From contig JASJOG010000017.1 of NCBI GenBank assembly GCA_030142905.1, positions 868,001-932,000 of the forward strand: a stretch of 64,000 nt of DNA, read 5' to 3'. Under the pieces are notes generated by a model, which saw only the letters and a list, made by a program, of their open reading frames with translations, was not told the origin of the DNA and did no database searches. The translations under genes were made by a program, and so were the position numbers. Below, piece by piece: positions 35,701-47,700 of the stretch (within the stretch, counting starts at the first letter, position 1; each line of letters starts with the position of its first letter). Source of the DNA: Heliopora coerulea (taxonomy: Eukaryota; Cnidaria; Anthozoa; Scleralcyonacea; Helioporidae).

Positions 35701-38700
35701 CCTTCAACAACAGAAAGTTGACTGAAAACTTAGGCCGAATTTTGCAGCTATGAAAAAGATATAATTCCCACCTTACGTGATTGATGATAAACAGTATAGC
35801 AATGAAACACAGTCACTGACTCGAAATATCATCCGAAAAGTTGAGAGTGGTTTACTGTTTAAATTTATTGACGCAGTCCGTGCGTTAGGCTTTAACAGGT
35901 GATCGGAAACACCAACGAATACGCACGCACAATTCAATCATATTATTGCACAAAGTTCATTAAAATATCGACGATTTGCTGTTTTGTACAAACGTTCGAA
36001 TGAACGAACGAAGACTTGATTTCCACAAGGCAGAATTTTCCGCGCGGACGAAATTCCCTCTTAGTCTTGTGAGCTTTCAAGTGGAAGTAATTAGAAAAAT
36101 TAGTTGGGAAAATTCCACGTAGTGAAAATCAGGCACAACGAACGAACGAACGAAAGAAAGAACGAACGAAAGAACGAACGAACAAATTTAAACAAAAATA
36201 GCCATAATTCATACCTTGCGGATTGGCTGGTCTTGTGCAAGAGCTGTAATAGCCCTAACCAAAATTCCTTCAATTGTGCTGAGCTCTATAAAGAATAAAC
36301 TGCAACTCATGAAATTCCAGTTTCCTGGTTCAACCAGCTGTATAACAGAGGGGGACAGGAGGAGATGGTCAAGCGATAACTCTTTCCAGTTAAACGTACT
36401 TCCGTATCACTTTTGGTTTCTTGGTTTTCATATTCTCTAACGAAAGATAAGCAGCTCATGGGTTTTACAATTTTATTTAGCGGTTATTTATTTACATACT
36501 TATTTATTTATTTATTTATTTGTTCGTTCGTTTGTTTGTTTGTTTATTTATTTATGTTTGTATGTATGTACGTCCATGTATGTACGTACGTAAAAATGAA
36601 AATTAAATTTTAGGAGTAAAAATAAATTTTAGAAGTAAAAATAAATGATAGTAAATAGACAAACCTCCTTTCTGCGAAAACGCTGGTATTTCGAAGTCCA
36701 ATTCCGGAATTTTTACAGATGCTGATACTGATTTAACCACTTGTCTGTTAAGGTCCTGGAAAATAAAATAACGATTTTGTCGTGGCGACAAATTTAACCA
36801 TAGCATTGATTAGCGTCTGAACGATGGTGAATGGTCTAAGCAGAAATCTAAGTTAGTTCAAAAAGAACTGTAGCTATAAACAATGCTACGGAAACAAGAG
36901 AAATATTAAACTAAAAAAGAACTATGCACTTCGGCAGACCTCTCATCAAGTGCTATGTCTGCTGGCTAATTTGGAAAGCTTAACTTATATTTATTGTTCC
37001 TCATGCACCTACGAGATCCGCGGTGGGACTACGATTAAGTGTCAAAATAAAGACATTTTTAAAATAAAATCCTACTGTCTGGAAAGTATATAACCACTCA
37101 ATAACACGACAGTGAAGTTGATCCACCAAAGCGTATAAAGTAATGAAACCAAGATTTTACGTTTAAATACAGGACCTATAGGACGTAATTAAAATTTTGC
37201 AAAGGGGGAACAAAATCCAAATAAACTTTTTGCTCCCCTGAAAGCGAAGTCACGGAGCGACTTCCCTAGAAAATTTCTGGATATTTCGAGAAAGAGGAGT
37301 CAACAGTAGTGCGATGGAAGTACTAATACTGGTTTATACTACACTATCATATACATATAGTGTATCTATTTGATGTGGCTTATCCGTCATCTTACGGCCC
37401 ATTCACTAGAGACGATTGTCGTATACGATTGTTCGTTCTGATATTTACGATTAACCCTTTCCGGTTCATACCCGACTTTTTAATTTTACTCTGGCTAATG
37501 CCAGACGACTGTACTCGTCCCAAGGAGACCTCTTGGACAGGAAAATGTCAAGTTACTGGTGTCCTTAGTTGTATTGCTACATTAGCAAGCGAATCACAAT
37601 CAGCAAGAGGCGTAGCATGTGATTCAACATGACTTTTTTTCGATGTGACTAGATCGGAGTCAGATGGCTTTCGTTGAGAGGGAAATAAAGCGTGAAAGCG
37701 AGGCCATTGCGCATTTTGTGCCAAGAGGCCATTGAGTAATCCGCAGAGTGTGCGAACGAGAGGCAAAGGGTGCTTATACTGTTAGGCAATTGTGCCGGAC
37801 CGCCTGTAAAAGTGTTCCTACGCCCCGGGAAATATTGTGCTCTGAGACAACATTGCATACGTTAGAACATACGACGGTATACGATAATCATATCGGATCA
37901 ACGAGCTCTTAAGCTACTCTGACTTGACCTCGCTTTTCAGTTGATATTAAGTAACCCAAAGTATTCAATGGACAGGACTGGTCACTAGCACAGAGATTGG
38001 CCACTATCTCACTGGACTATCACCCACCACAAATCATACATTACTGCAAGATTTACTATTTGTTGACCTCACTTTTTCGGTCCGTACAAGTAAAATACAT
38101 CGACATGGTGTTTTTATGCACGGAAAAGACGAGCGCAACGAGTTGAGGTTTGCGCTAGTAACGGAGGTCCAATATTTCACTGGTACAGACACAACCAGTA
38201 AGGTTAAGGTGGTAGTTAACCCTAAATTTCCCAAAACAATCTTCAGGCTTTAATTTAAAAAGAATCTGACCAACCACATTGAAACTTGGCACAAGCCTAG
38301 TACCAAGCATGGAGCATACATTAACCTTTGTTGAAGCATGACATAGGGTGTGGTTGTCATGGAACAGCAAATAAGCATTAACTCAAAGGGGGAAATAGAT
38401 ATCAACACCAAATTTGGTAAGACCGTTTGCTAGGTCATAAGCTATGCAATGAATGTTTAGGTTTTTGTTGGAGTTAATTGCCGAGTCCAAATGCGAAAAA
38501 TAGACTGTTTCCATGTTAACTAAGGAACAGGCGCAAAATACACAAAACTGACCATTCATTGCATAGATTATGGTATGTTTGTTATTCAGTCCAAAAACCA
38601 TCACAATCCATTAAATCCTCTTTGGGTTCATTAAGTTCGCAGGGCAAAAGAGCAATAAATTCTGTAACCAAACCCATCAAAAAAATTTTTTTGAAAAAAA

Positions 38701-41700
38701 AAATTTCTTCTGGGAGAAATTTAGGGTTAACTAACACCTTAATAAAGACTTCGTTATACGGCCTTGAAGACTGTGGTATTGTTCAGACAATTATCGGAGC
38801 ACTGTTCTCGGGCTCAATTACTAATATGGACGCAGCTTCTTTCCCAGCACTTGAATCGCACTGCCCAAGCACATGCAGCTGATGGAAGGATAGCATCTGA
38901 GCACGGTAATCAAGCATGGCCACTAGTAAACCTTTATTAATTTTGCGCGAAGGTGCAAAGGGGCAAAGGCTAAATGGTTGTAAGGAAAGGTCTCTAAAGG
39001 TCCAATGGTTCCCGCTAATTACGAATCCGAACAATGTGCATTTTGACGAGGTGCTCTTATACCCTATACAGCTTCCCAAGTCACAATAAGAGCTTTTAAA
39101 TTCAAATTCGAGGACATTATTGCTGTGACTAAGTTTACAAACACTCAGATAAAGAGCTTCCAACACCTTGCAATAAATCAAATGGAAGCCAACGGAAGGG
39201 TACAAGCTAAATAACAGCATCACGTATGTAGTTATGCATGGCGGAGTCTGAATCCTAAAACCGTTTCAACGCAACTCTCCATCACGATAGTTCACTGATC
39301 GCCATCGCAATCTACCAGAGCAGGGTTGAATTTATTGCAGTCGATGGTTTACATGATGACATTCATTAGGACTGGGATCGAGATAGCTTTCAATCATGAT
39401 CTGAGAACCGATATGTTCACCAAATTGTAAAAGAGGAAATACATGCATACTGTACCACATCCACGGGATTGACAAAAAGATGAATTTTACTAACTTTTCT
39501 CCCATGCGATCAATCAACACAGTATCACTGCCGTAAAGATAAATACATCAATTCTGAAACTGTTCTTAAATAGATGACAATCATCTTTCTAGGGGAAACT
39601 CGGAAAAGGGTTGGGGTTAGGGTTAGGATTAGGGTTAGAATTATGGTTAGGATTAGCATTAGGATTACGTTTAAATTCCCCCAGCTATGGCTAACCTTCA
39701 CCTCACCCTATCAAGAATTTTTTTGGATCCCCTTTAAGATCTTTACTTACATTACTTCAGGAACAACCTATCGCATGTGGCAGCCATGATTTCCTTTCAG
39801 CAGATTATACAGTGGAACCTCACGATACAGCCAGCTTGTCAATACGGGCATCTCGTTATTACGCCCACATTTTTTGTCCCGGCAAAATGCCTATCCATTT
39901 TCTTATAAGGAAACTCCGTTAAGGCGGCCAACGGCACATTGTAAAATCCTAACGTATATATTCCTTTATAAATTCACTTTGTCAGTACGGCCTCTCAAAC
40001 CAAATGTGCATTTCGAAGGACAGATTAGCGATAAACGAAAATAAATCTTGAGAAACAGTAACGATTTTCTATTTTAACTGAAAAAGTCGAATATGCCATA
40101 TCGTTGACTTTTAAAATAGTCACTACCTTTACAAAGTCAGGAATGTAATACCACCCCTATTAAATGACAAAGGAAAATGAAACTTGACAAACAATAACAT
40201 CCGTTAAATTGCAGAATGATTCAGTCATTGTACTTGCACATAGAACAAGTCAATCAAAAGTCACAGATTTTTTTCAAAACCCTGTTGAAAGTTAATTTAT
40301 TAATGAAAGTAACATGCAAAATTGGAGATTTAGGGGCCTTCGTTTTGAAAAGGACAGTACCGTACGTGTAACAGATCATTCTTGTTAATAAAATTCAGTT
40401 ATGTTCAGTTCACTGTGTAGTTCTGTTTCAATTAAATTATATCTGCATTCCGGATGCTTAAGAACAGTTGTTTATAAGTGTAGTTGTGATATAACTGTCA
40501 TGACGTCACTTGAATAAGACCAGCCATGAAATTTGATCCTACCCTGGGATATTTACAACCTACTGGTGGCCATATTAACGGGGTTCCACTGCATTCATCT
40601 TTTTGCCACCCTAATCCAAACCATAACCCTAATCTTAACCCTTACCCTACCTCTAAACTTAATTTATTACCTGAATCCTAACACTTTTCCAATTTCCCCC
40701 TAGAAAGATGATATTCATCTATTTAAGCATATTTTCAGAACTTATGCTATTCATCTTTTTCCAAGGCACGACTGTGTTGGATTGAGTACCCTGAGGATTG
40801 CGAGTGTTGAAGTGTGCCCACAATCACACACATCATATTGACCATGCCTGTAGAAAAAGAAAAATTTCGTCTTGGCAATTATAAATTTCAGTTTGGATCA
40901 GGCGGTGGCCAGGGGAAGAGCCCCCTGGTGGGAGGTTAGGGTTGTCAAGCTGGATTTTTCAGTTTGGTCAAGAAAAATTTCATCTTGGCTCAGCACACCT
41001 AGGAGGCTTTTCTACAGGCATGATATTGACAACACTGTGGCTGCAATCATATCCAAACCGGGCAAAATTTATTTTTCAATTTGCTTGTTCTTGGAATCTG
41101 GCTGAGTACTGCCAGTTAAGTTTTACACTTGAAAATTTTAATGACAAATTTAATGATATTATTTATGAGTTTACCTTTGGTGTAACCTTAAGCTCTACCT
41201 TGAGCCCTTTGTTCTGAATAACAGCAGCAGGTTGAATTTCATTGTTTTTATAGCCACAGTATGGACATTCAAATGAAGATACAACGACCTCTCTGAAGAA
41301 TGGGATTTTGGTTAGCAGTAATCTTGTAACTCCCTAAAATGCAAGAAAGCAAGCATTGATTAATGATTATACAGTTACTAAGACTGTCTTTTATTTTTTT
41401 AAATGGCACATGTAAGTAAACTACTAACAGACAAGTACCAGAAAAGCTGACAGACTTTTAATTTATTGGGTATGTTATGCACCAAACATCATGAAACATG
41501 CTTCATTAAGTGACAAGAGGGTAGTGAAATACATTTACTGCACACTCCACTGCGGATGTCCAAGGATCAATTGTCAGTTGATAAAAATCTAATTCTGAGG
41601 TGCATGATCTTATTTATGACCCAGGACATTTATCTTGCATTCTGCCTAATCTGTTGGTTGTCAACAATTTAATTCTTCTCAAATTTACTAATTAATTCTT

Positions 41701-44700
41701 GTCACATTATGACAGTGAAAAAGTACAAAATAAAATAATGCTTATATAAAATAAATGCTTAATAGTGTTTATGCTTTTGTAAAAGAAATATCTAATGGTT
41801 TTTTGTATTTGGAATACTGATCCAAAGTCTTATGATGTTGCTTGACATTCACAAATCTTGAAAGAAGTCTCAACTAGTTTCCTCAGTTTTTTAAACTTTT
41901 CTGTAGTCTTGTAACATCCCATACTGTACGATTGGATCAGAGCATCCAAATAATTGGGCTCTTTTTGCCAAGCTGAAATCAGCTGGTGAAGATCATGCCT
42001 CTTCATCGTTTGGCTCAACTGGGAGCCAGTTAATAGAGAAGACAAAATGAAAACATCAATGCAGTTGCAAAAGAATCGTGTGCCATTTAATTTATACTTT
42101 ACTGGCATTTAAATTAAATAAGAGCAGGTACGCACAGTGGCGGATTAACCAATAGGCACTACAGGCACGTGCCTAGGGCCCACGAAGATGTTTGTCTATT
42201 TGGTTATGTTACATTTTTTATTTTAGAATCGATAAAATAACTAAGAACAGACACTTATCCTTGAGGGATTCGTACTTGATAGCTTGCAAGTTTTACATGC
42301 GTTTTACCGGGGTAAACTACTACAGGTAAAGACTATAAGAGCATTCAAACAGAGCTAAAAGGAACGAAAGGATTCATAATGTGTTTCCGAAAGAAATACA
42401 AGAGAAAGACTGGTTTCCGAAAAACTAAACATTACCTTTTAAGATTTTTCAAACTTTGACGAAAACACAGGACAACGTACTTTTGATCGACAGTCAAATA
42501 ATACGTTTAAATGACTGAATTCTTGATTCTATTCTTTTTGTTATTGTTATTAATTCTGTTTACCTATTATTTTACTCTGGCTAACGCAAGGAAAAATGGG
42601 TTTATTAAAAATATTATATTGACATGTATTTAGTTAGGGTTAGGATTATGGTTAAAGATATCTTCGTTGACTAAGGCCATTTCACGTTTGAATGTGGTCA
42701 TAGCTGCATTTTAATTTCCCGCGGAAAGTTCATAATATTTGTTATTGAGCCGACTACAACAGTCAGCGGTCAGGTGCGTCCACTAAACTGCACTTGTACC
42801 GAATTGGCTATTTGGCTTACCGTGAAATCGATCAATAAAGACGTAAAATGCGTTATGCATGAACTTTACATTTTTCGCGCGATCATTTTGCTTTACTTAT
42901 CTTGCTCCCTATTGAAACGTATCAAGGACTAGTAGAACTCAACCATGGGTCCGTCGTGTTTGTTGCCACCCTCACTCCTATCTATACAATCAGAGTTGAT
43001 TCGTTCAATCCCAGTTAATGATATGATTAGTTCTTTTGCCATAAAGAAAATACACATAGTGAAATTGTAGAATGAACAACATTTTGCAGTAATCCGACCT
43101 CCCTATGGGTAATATTACTAATATTCACTATTGTACGTGTTACTAAGGGCAGACTAGTACTGTAGTACCGTTTTGTTTGTTAAGACTGTTCTTGACCTCT
43201 TGTATAACTTTACCAATTCATTCATGTAATTGCTGTTCACATTCAATATACTATAGCAATAAAAATCTTATCAAGGACATTTAAAGTTGAAGCCCTAAAA
43301 AGAGAGCGAATCTAGCTGGGATCTATAGGGTCCACGAAGGTTTTAATCCGCCACTGTGTATATCTGATTAACAAAACATTTACATGTAGGTTTTCCCCTC
43401 GCCCACCACGCGAAGCGCGGTGCGAGGGTACTAATCTCGACGTGCGTGGAGCCCTTTTACACGCGTGGTGACTAGTGAGAAAAATTTTCGCAGTGTGTAT
43501 CTATGTTTCTATATATATTTGTATGTATATATCCACGAATTCCGTTCACTCAAGAATGCCGTGTGCAAGTTCGGGGACTGCTATATTATTGCCCAAACCT
43601 TACTTAGGTTAGTTAGGTCCGTACTATTCGAAGCAAATCGATTTGGTCTCGTTCTTTTTTCCCTTGTATGGATCTCTCGCAAGTTGTTTACATCACTTGA
43701 ACACTAAAGGTAATAAATGATTTAAGACCAGCAAACGAAATGGCTTTCTTGTGCTTGTGGCTGGTTTCACTTTTGGGGGACATCTTAGTTGCAGGACAAT
43801 TTATGACTTGAAACGAAAACTTCACAATTGAAAAACTTCACATTGTGAAGTTTTCGTTTCATAATACCCTGAGGATGATTCTGAAATAGAATTTATGAAT
43901 TGAAAGAACAGTTCTAAAACTCAGCTCTTTGGAATATGCATTGGCCAACTGTTCATTTTCTGTAGCAACGCTTTGACTTCGTTCTTTCTGATGAATATTC
44001 ACAAAAGGCGTAAGGGAACTCGATTGTTACCAGGACAATGGCTAAGCGACTGAGAGTAAATGACATTCTTCGCAGAAGTTGAATCGATGCTGATTTGTAT
44101 GAATCGAGACTTTTCACGTTCTGGTAATCACTTAGCTGAGCTACACAATCACGGGTACGTATGAATCGAGTACTTTTGAAATGCAAGTTTTGTGAACGGA
44201 ATAGTATTGAGCAGCTTTCAAAAGTGGCTTCCCGACTTCATTCTTCCCTAAGGGAGACTTCTTACACCAAATATTATCGCCTGGATTTTGTTGGTGTTTA
44301 ATGGCAAAGTAGAATGCAGACTCTGGCTCTCTCATTTCTGTAGGACGATGGCTTTTGAATATTTTGTAGTACTTATCCGGATTGCGGTCACGGTAAATTG
44401 TTTGAGAAGTGGGTAATACACTCAGCGTTCCGAAGACTTGTTCAGGGCTGACAGTCTTTTAATCCTTTCTCCGCTTTCCGCCCAAGGATTTCATTGCCTT
44501 TTTCACGATCGTTTTCCCTATGAAATGTCGCCCGACTGAAAACTTTGGGATCTATTTCTGGCTTGTAAACAAAAATGCAAGACAAACAGTCACCTAGAAA
44601 CATGCTGGAAAGCTACTGATCTTTGGGGATCATATTGTCCTTTGGCGAAAATGTGGTCCACTTCAGTCTTTCTCACTTCTCGGGTGGCTTGTGGATGATT

Positions 44701-47700
44701 ACCTTTACAATATTCGACCAGTAATGCTTTCATCAGGATTTTAAAACCTCTCAAGAAAGTTTGAAAGTTTCAAGTTGTCTTCTTTCTGTAAATTCACCGT
44801 TGAACCCTTTGCGTTTAGGTGAATACTTCGTTAAAAAGACGTAAGAGTTTCAGGTCTGTACTCTACGCCATATGTTTCTTTTTTACGAATCGTTTAGCAG
44901 TAAATTGTCAGAATGGATCTCTTATCATTTGTTAAACCTTTAAAGGTTATTCTCACCAAACGTTTTGTTTTAATAAAACAGAATCTAAATTTTAAACGTA
45001 AATATGACGACAAGCAGTTTAAATATAAAATAATGTCCAGTTTAGGTTGCTAACATTTGTGGCCAAATGTTGTTTTTCTTTTACTGCATTCTCTCTTCCA
45101 GTTATGGTAAGGATGATTTGTCTTTTTGACAATTTTGAAAAATTATCAACGTTACTAGTTTTTGCGAGAGATGTATTGGAAGGGTGGGCGAGGGTTTGTT
45201 GCATACACGTATTTCTAGTTAAATATTTAGTCTGGTATCTAGAAATGAATACTGTATAACATAAAGGTGGTTGTTTACGAAGAATTTTGGTTTTTTATCT
45301 TAAGGTGAAACCCTAGATCTTTATTCCTGTTAATCTATCTAATAATTAACCTATTATACCAGCAAAGGCTGATGTTCAGGAGCCAAATGTTAAAATCTGG
45401 CCCTTGGAATATTATGTTTCACAAAGCAGGGCATTCAACTGGGGGCGCATAATTGCCTCAGCGTGCGCCCGCACGTGCCCAGAAGATTTTGGGCGTGCGA
45501 TTTACCGCGCGTGCAATATACTAAAACTCGCAATCAATGAATTTGTCGGCCACCAATGCCCGCGAAAATTCAAAGCGATTAACTTAAAGTTATTCCGTTG
45601 GTGACTGACACACTACAATCTCAATTCGCGTCCTATGACGTAAACATCCTTTCCAAGATGAAATGGTTTGACCCAGCTTTTTGGACTGCTGTCAACCTCT
45701 CTTTCTCTGAAAGAGTGGAGAAGTTTTAAATTTCATGCTAAAAGCCACTTCTCAAAATTGCCAGACACAAAATCTTAGTAGATGTCAGTGATGACTTATC
45801 ATCGACCAAAATTTCCAAATCGGTGCAAATTAGCTAGTCTGATCACCAGTATTTTGGGTTCCAACCACTTAGTAGAACAGACATTTAGTTTTCAGACAAA
45901 TATCTTGTCAGACAAGATTCTACCTATGCATTACAACACCATCAATGAGTCATTAATCATTTATGGGAACAATCGAGCAGTTCAGATTTACATAGAAAGC
46001 AAAAGGTAAATAAAAAATGGCCCACTAGCCATGAAAAAAATGAAACTTAACAAAGAAAACATCGCTATTTTGTTGTCCGATCATGATAGCAATTTTGACG
46101 GTCTGTCAGAAAATAACACAGATACTTAGACTGATTCTTCTTCCTAAATAGCATGATACTTTGAACATATATATTGTTTAATGTAAAATTTAAAACGTTT
46201 GCTCAGTAGCAAAGACTAATTATTGCGTGAAAAAATGTTTTTCTAACCAGTGACCACAGTCCATGTATTTCATGATTGAATACATAATCATGCTGGTAAG
46301 GCACATACAACTGTTTTTACGCATGTGATTGGGTGCGTGTGCATTTTTCTGAGTTTGAAAGCCCCACACGATGTCATTGCCTCACAAAGTAGAATCCTGT
46401 TATGACATCAAGACCACATGAATTTATGTAGTATTGTCTTGATGAAAGGTAAGTTGGTGATTAAGCTTCCAATTCTGAATTTATATTTAAAACTTTGCAT
46501 CAGTTGAAGAATACCCCATCTCACTATGATTAGTAGTGTATTCTTCAATGCCCCCTCACTATGATTGGTAGTGTATTCTTCAACACCCATTAAAGAATAC
46601 TTCACAAAAATGAAATCTAGAAATGATGGGTATTAATTATAAACCAAAAAAACATTGAATGAAAAAACAAAATAGGTACAATATTTCAAGAATTGTTTCA
46701 ATTCCCCTGTGCAATTTTGTGGTTCCCAAAGGAAGCAATACATAAGTGTCATTCCATGTCAAATCACCCAAAATTCAGAAAGTTTCCATGGTGACCATGA
46801 CAGATTCCTGTGAAAATGCACAAACATGGTCAACTGTTTATGTAACGATGATTTAGAAAGTTTTAGGAAGAAGTTTCAAATACTTTCAAAATTACGAACC
46901 ATTAGATTTTAGGGCATGGCCCATTTTCAGTGGAAGATTAACTCATGGCTTATTTTCAAGACTTTTTAAATCTTTATAATATGGTCACCTTTGTAAAGAA
47001 ATGGCTGATTCTTTCTACTATAGCCAATTTATACTTGAGGATTTTAAATATATGATTATTTTAATCATATCTCTTATAGTTTCATAACTAACAATAACAT
47101 AAACTTTGATTTTGTTTCATTATCAGATTATTTTTTCAAATTTAGATGTGCAATTACACAAAAGAGATTTCTCATATATTGTAAGTCTTACATCTTTTGA
47201 AGTATATTGGTATAGAAATTTATGTAGCAGAAAGCTTTTTACTATTCTGTTTATTGTTCATGATATAATAGGGTTCAAACATCACTATAAAATAGAATAT
47301 GCTAAGCATTGACCCTCAAACTAGAGGGGATTTCACCATGTGGACAATTATGCTATATTTTGTGCTTTAGGTATCATTAACAATAAGCTATATATGGGCA
47401 AAGTTCTGAATTTGTTCCTCACTTCCTTCATCTTTAAATATCTTCTTGTTTTGGCTCTAATTCTAACAAATTTTGACCACGCCTTGGAATTGGAATATTT
47501 TAAATATTTAAAATGTGACATGTTGTTAAGCAACAATTATGAAAATAATTCTCTTCTAACTAAATTTGCAATTGCAGTTCTGCAAAATATGTTCTCAGTA
47601 CAATAATTTTACAAAAATGTTGGCAATCTCATTTGAATTTGATTAACATCTTCTGAATTAAGGTTATATGAGGAGGCACTTTGTCCATGAGGTTCAGGTG

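Noticed and set aside
38783..39223. 146-codon minus-strand frame in ZPR1 intron 2
   Set aside because: No recognisable domain, no splice context, Cys and Leu scattered as expected by chance; possibly part of an unclassified repeat.
39598..39665. True telomere end
   Set aside because: The TTAGGG-like repeats are short, degenerate and mirrored inside an intron of an intact gene.
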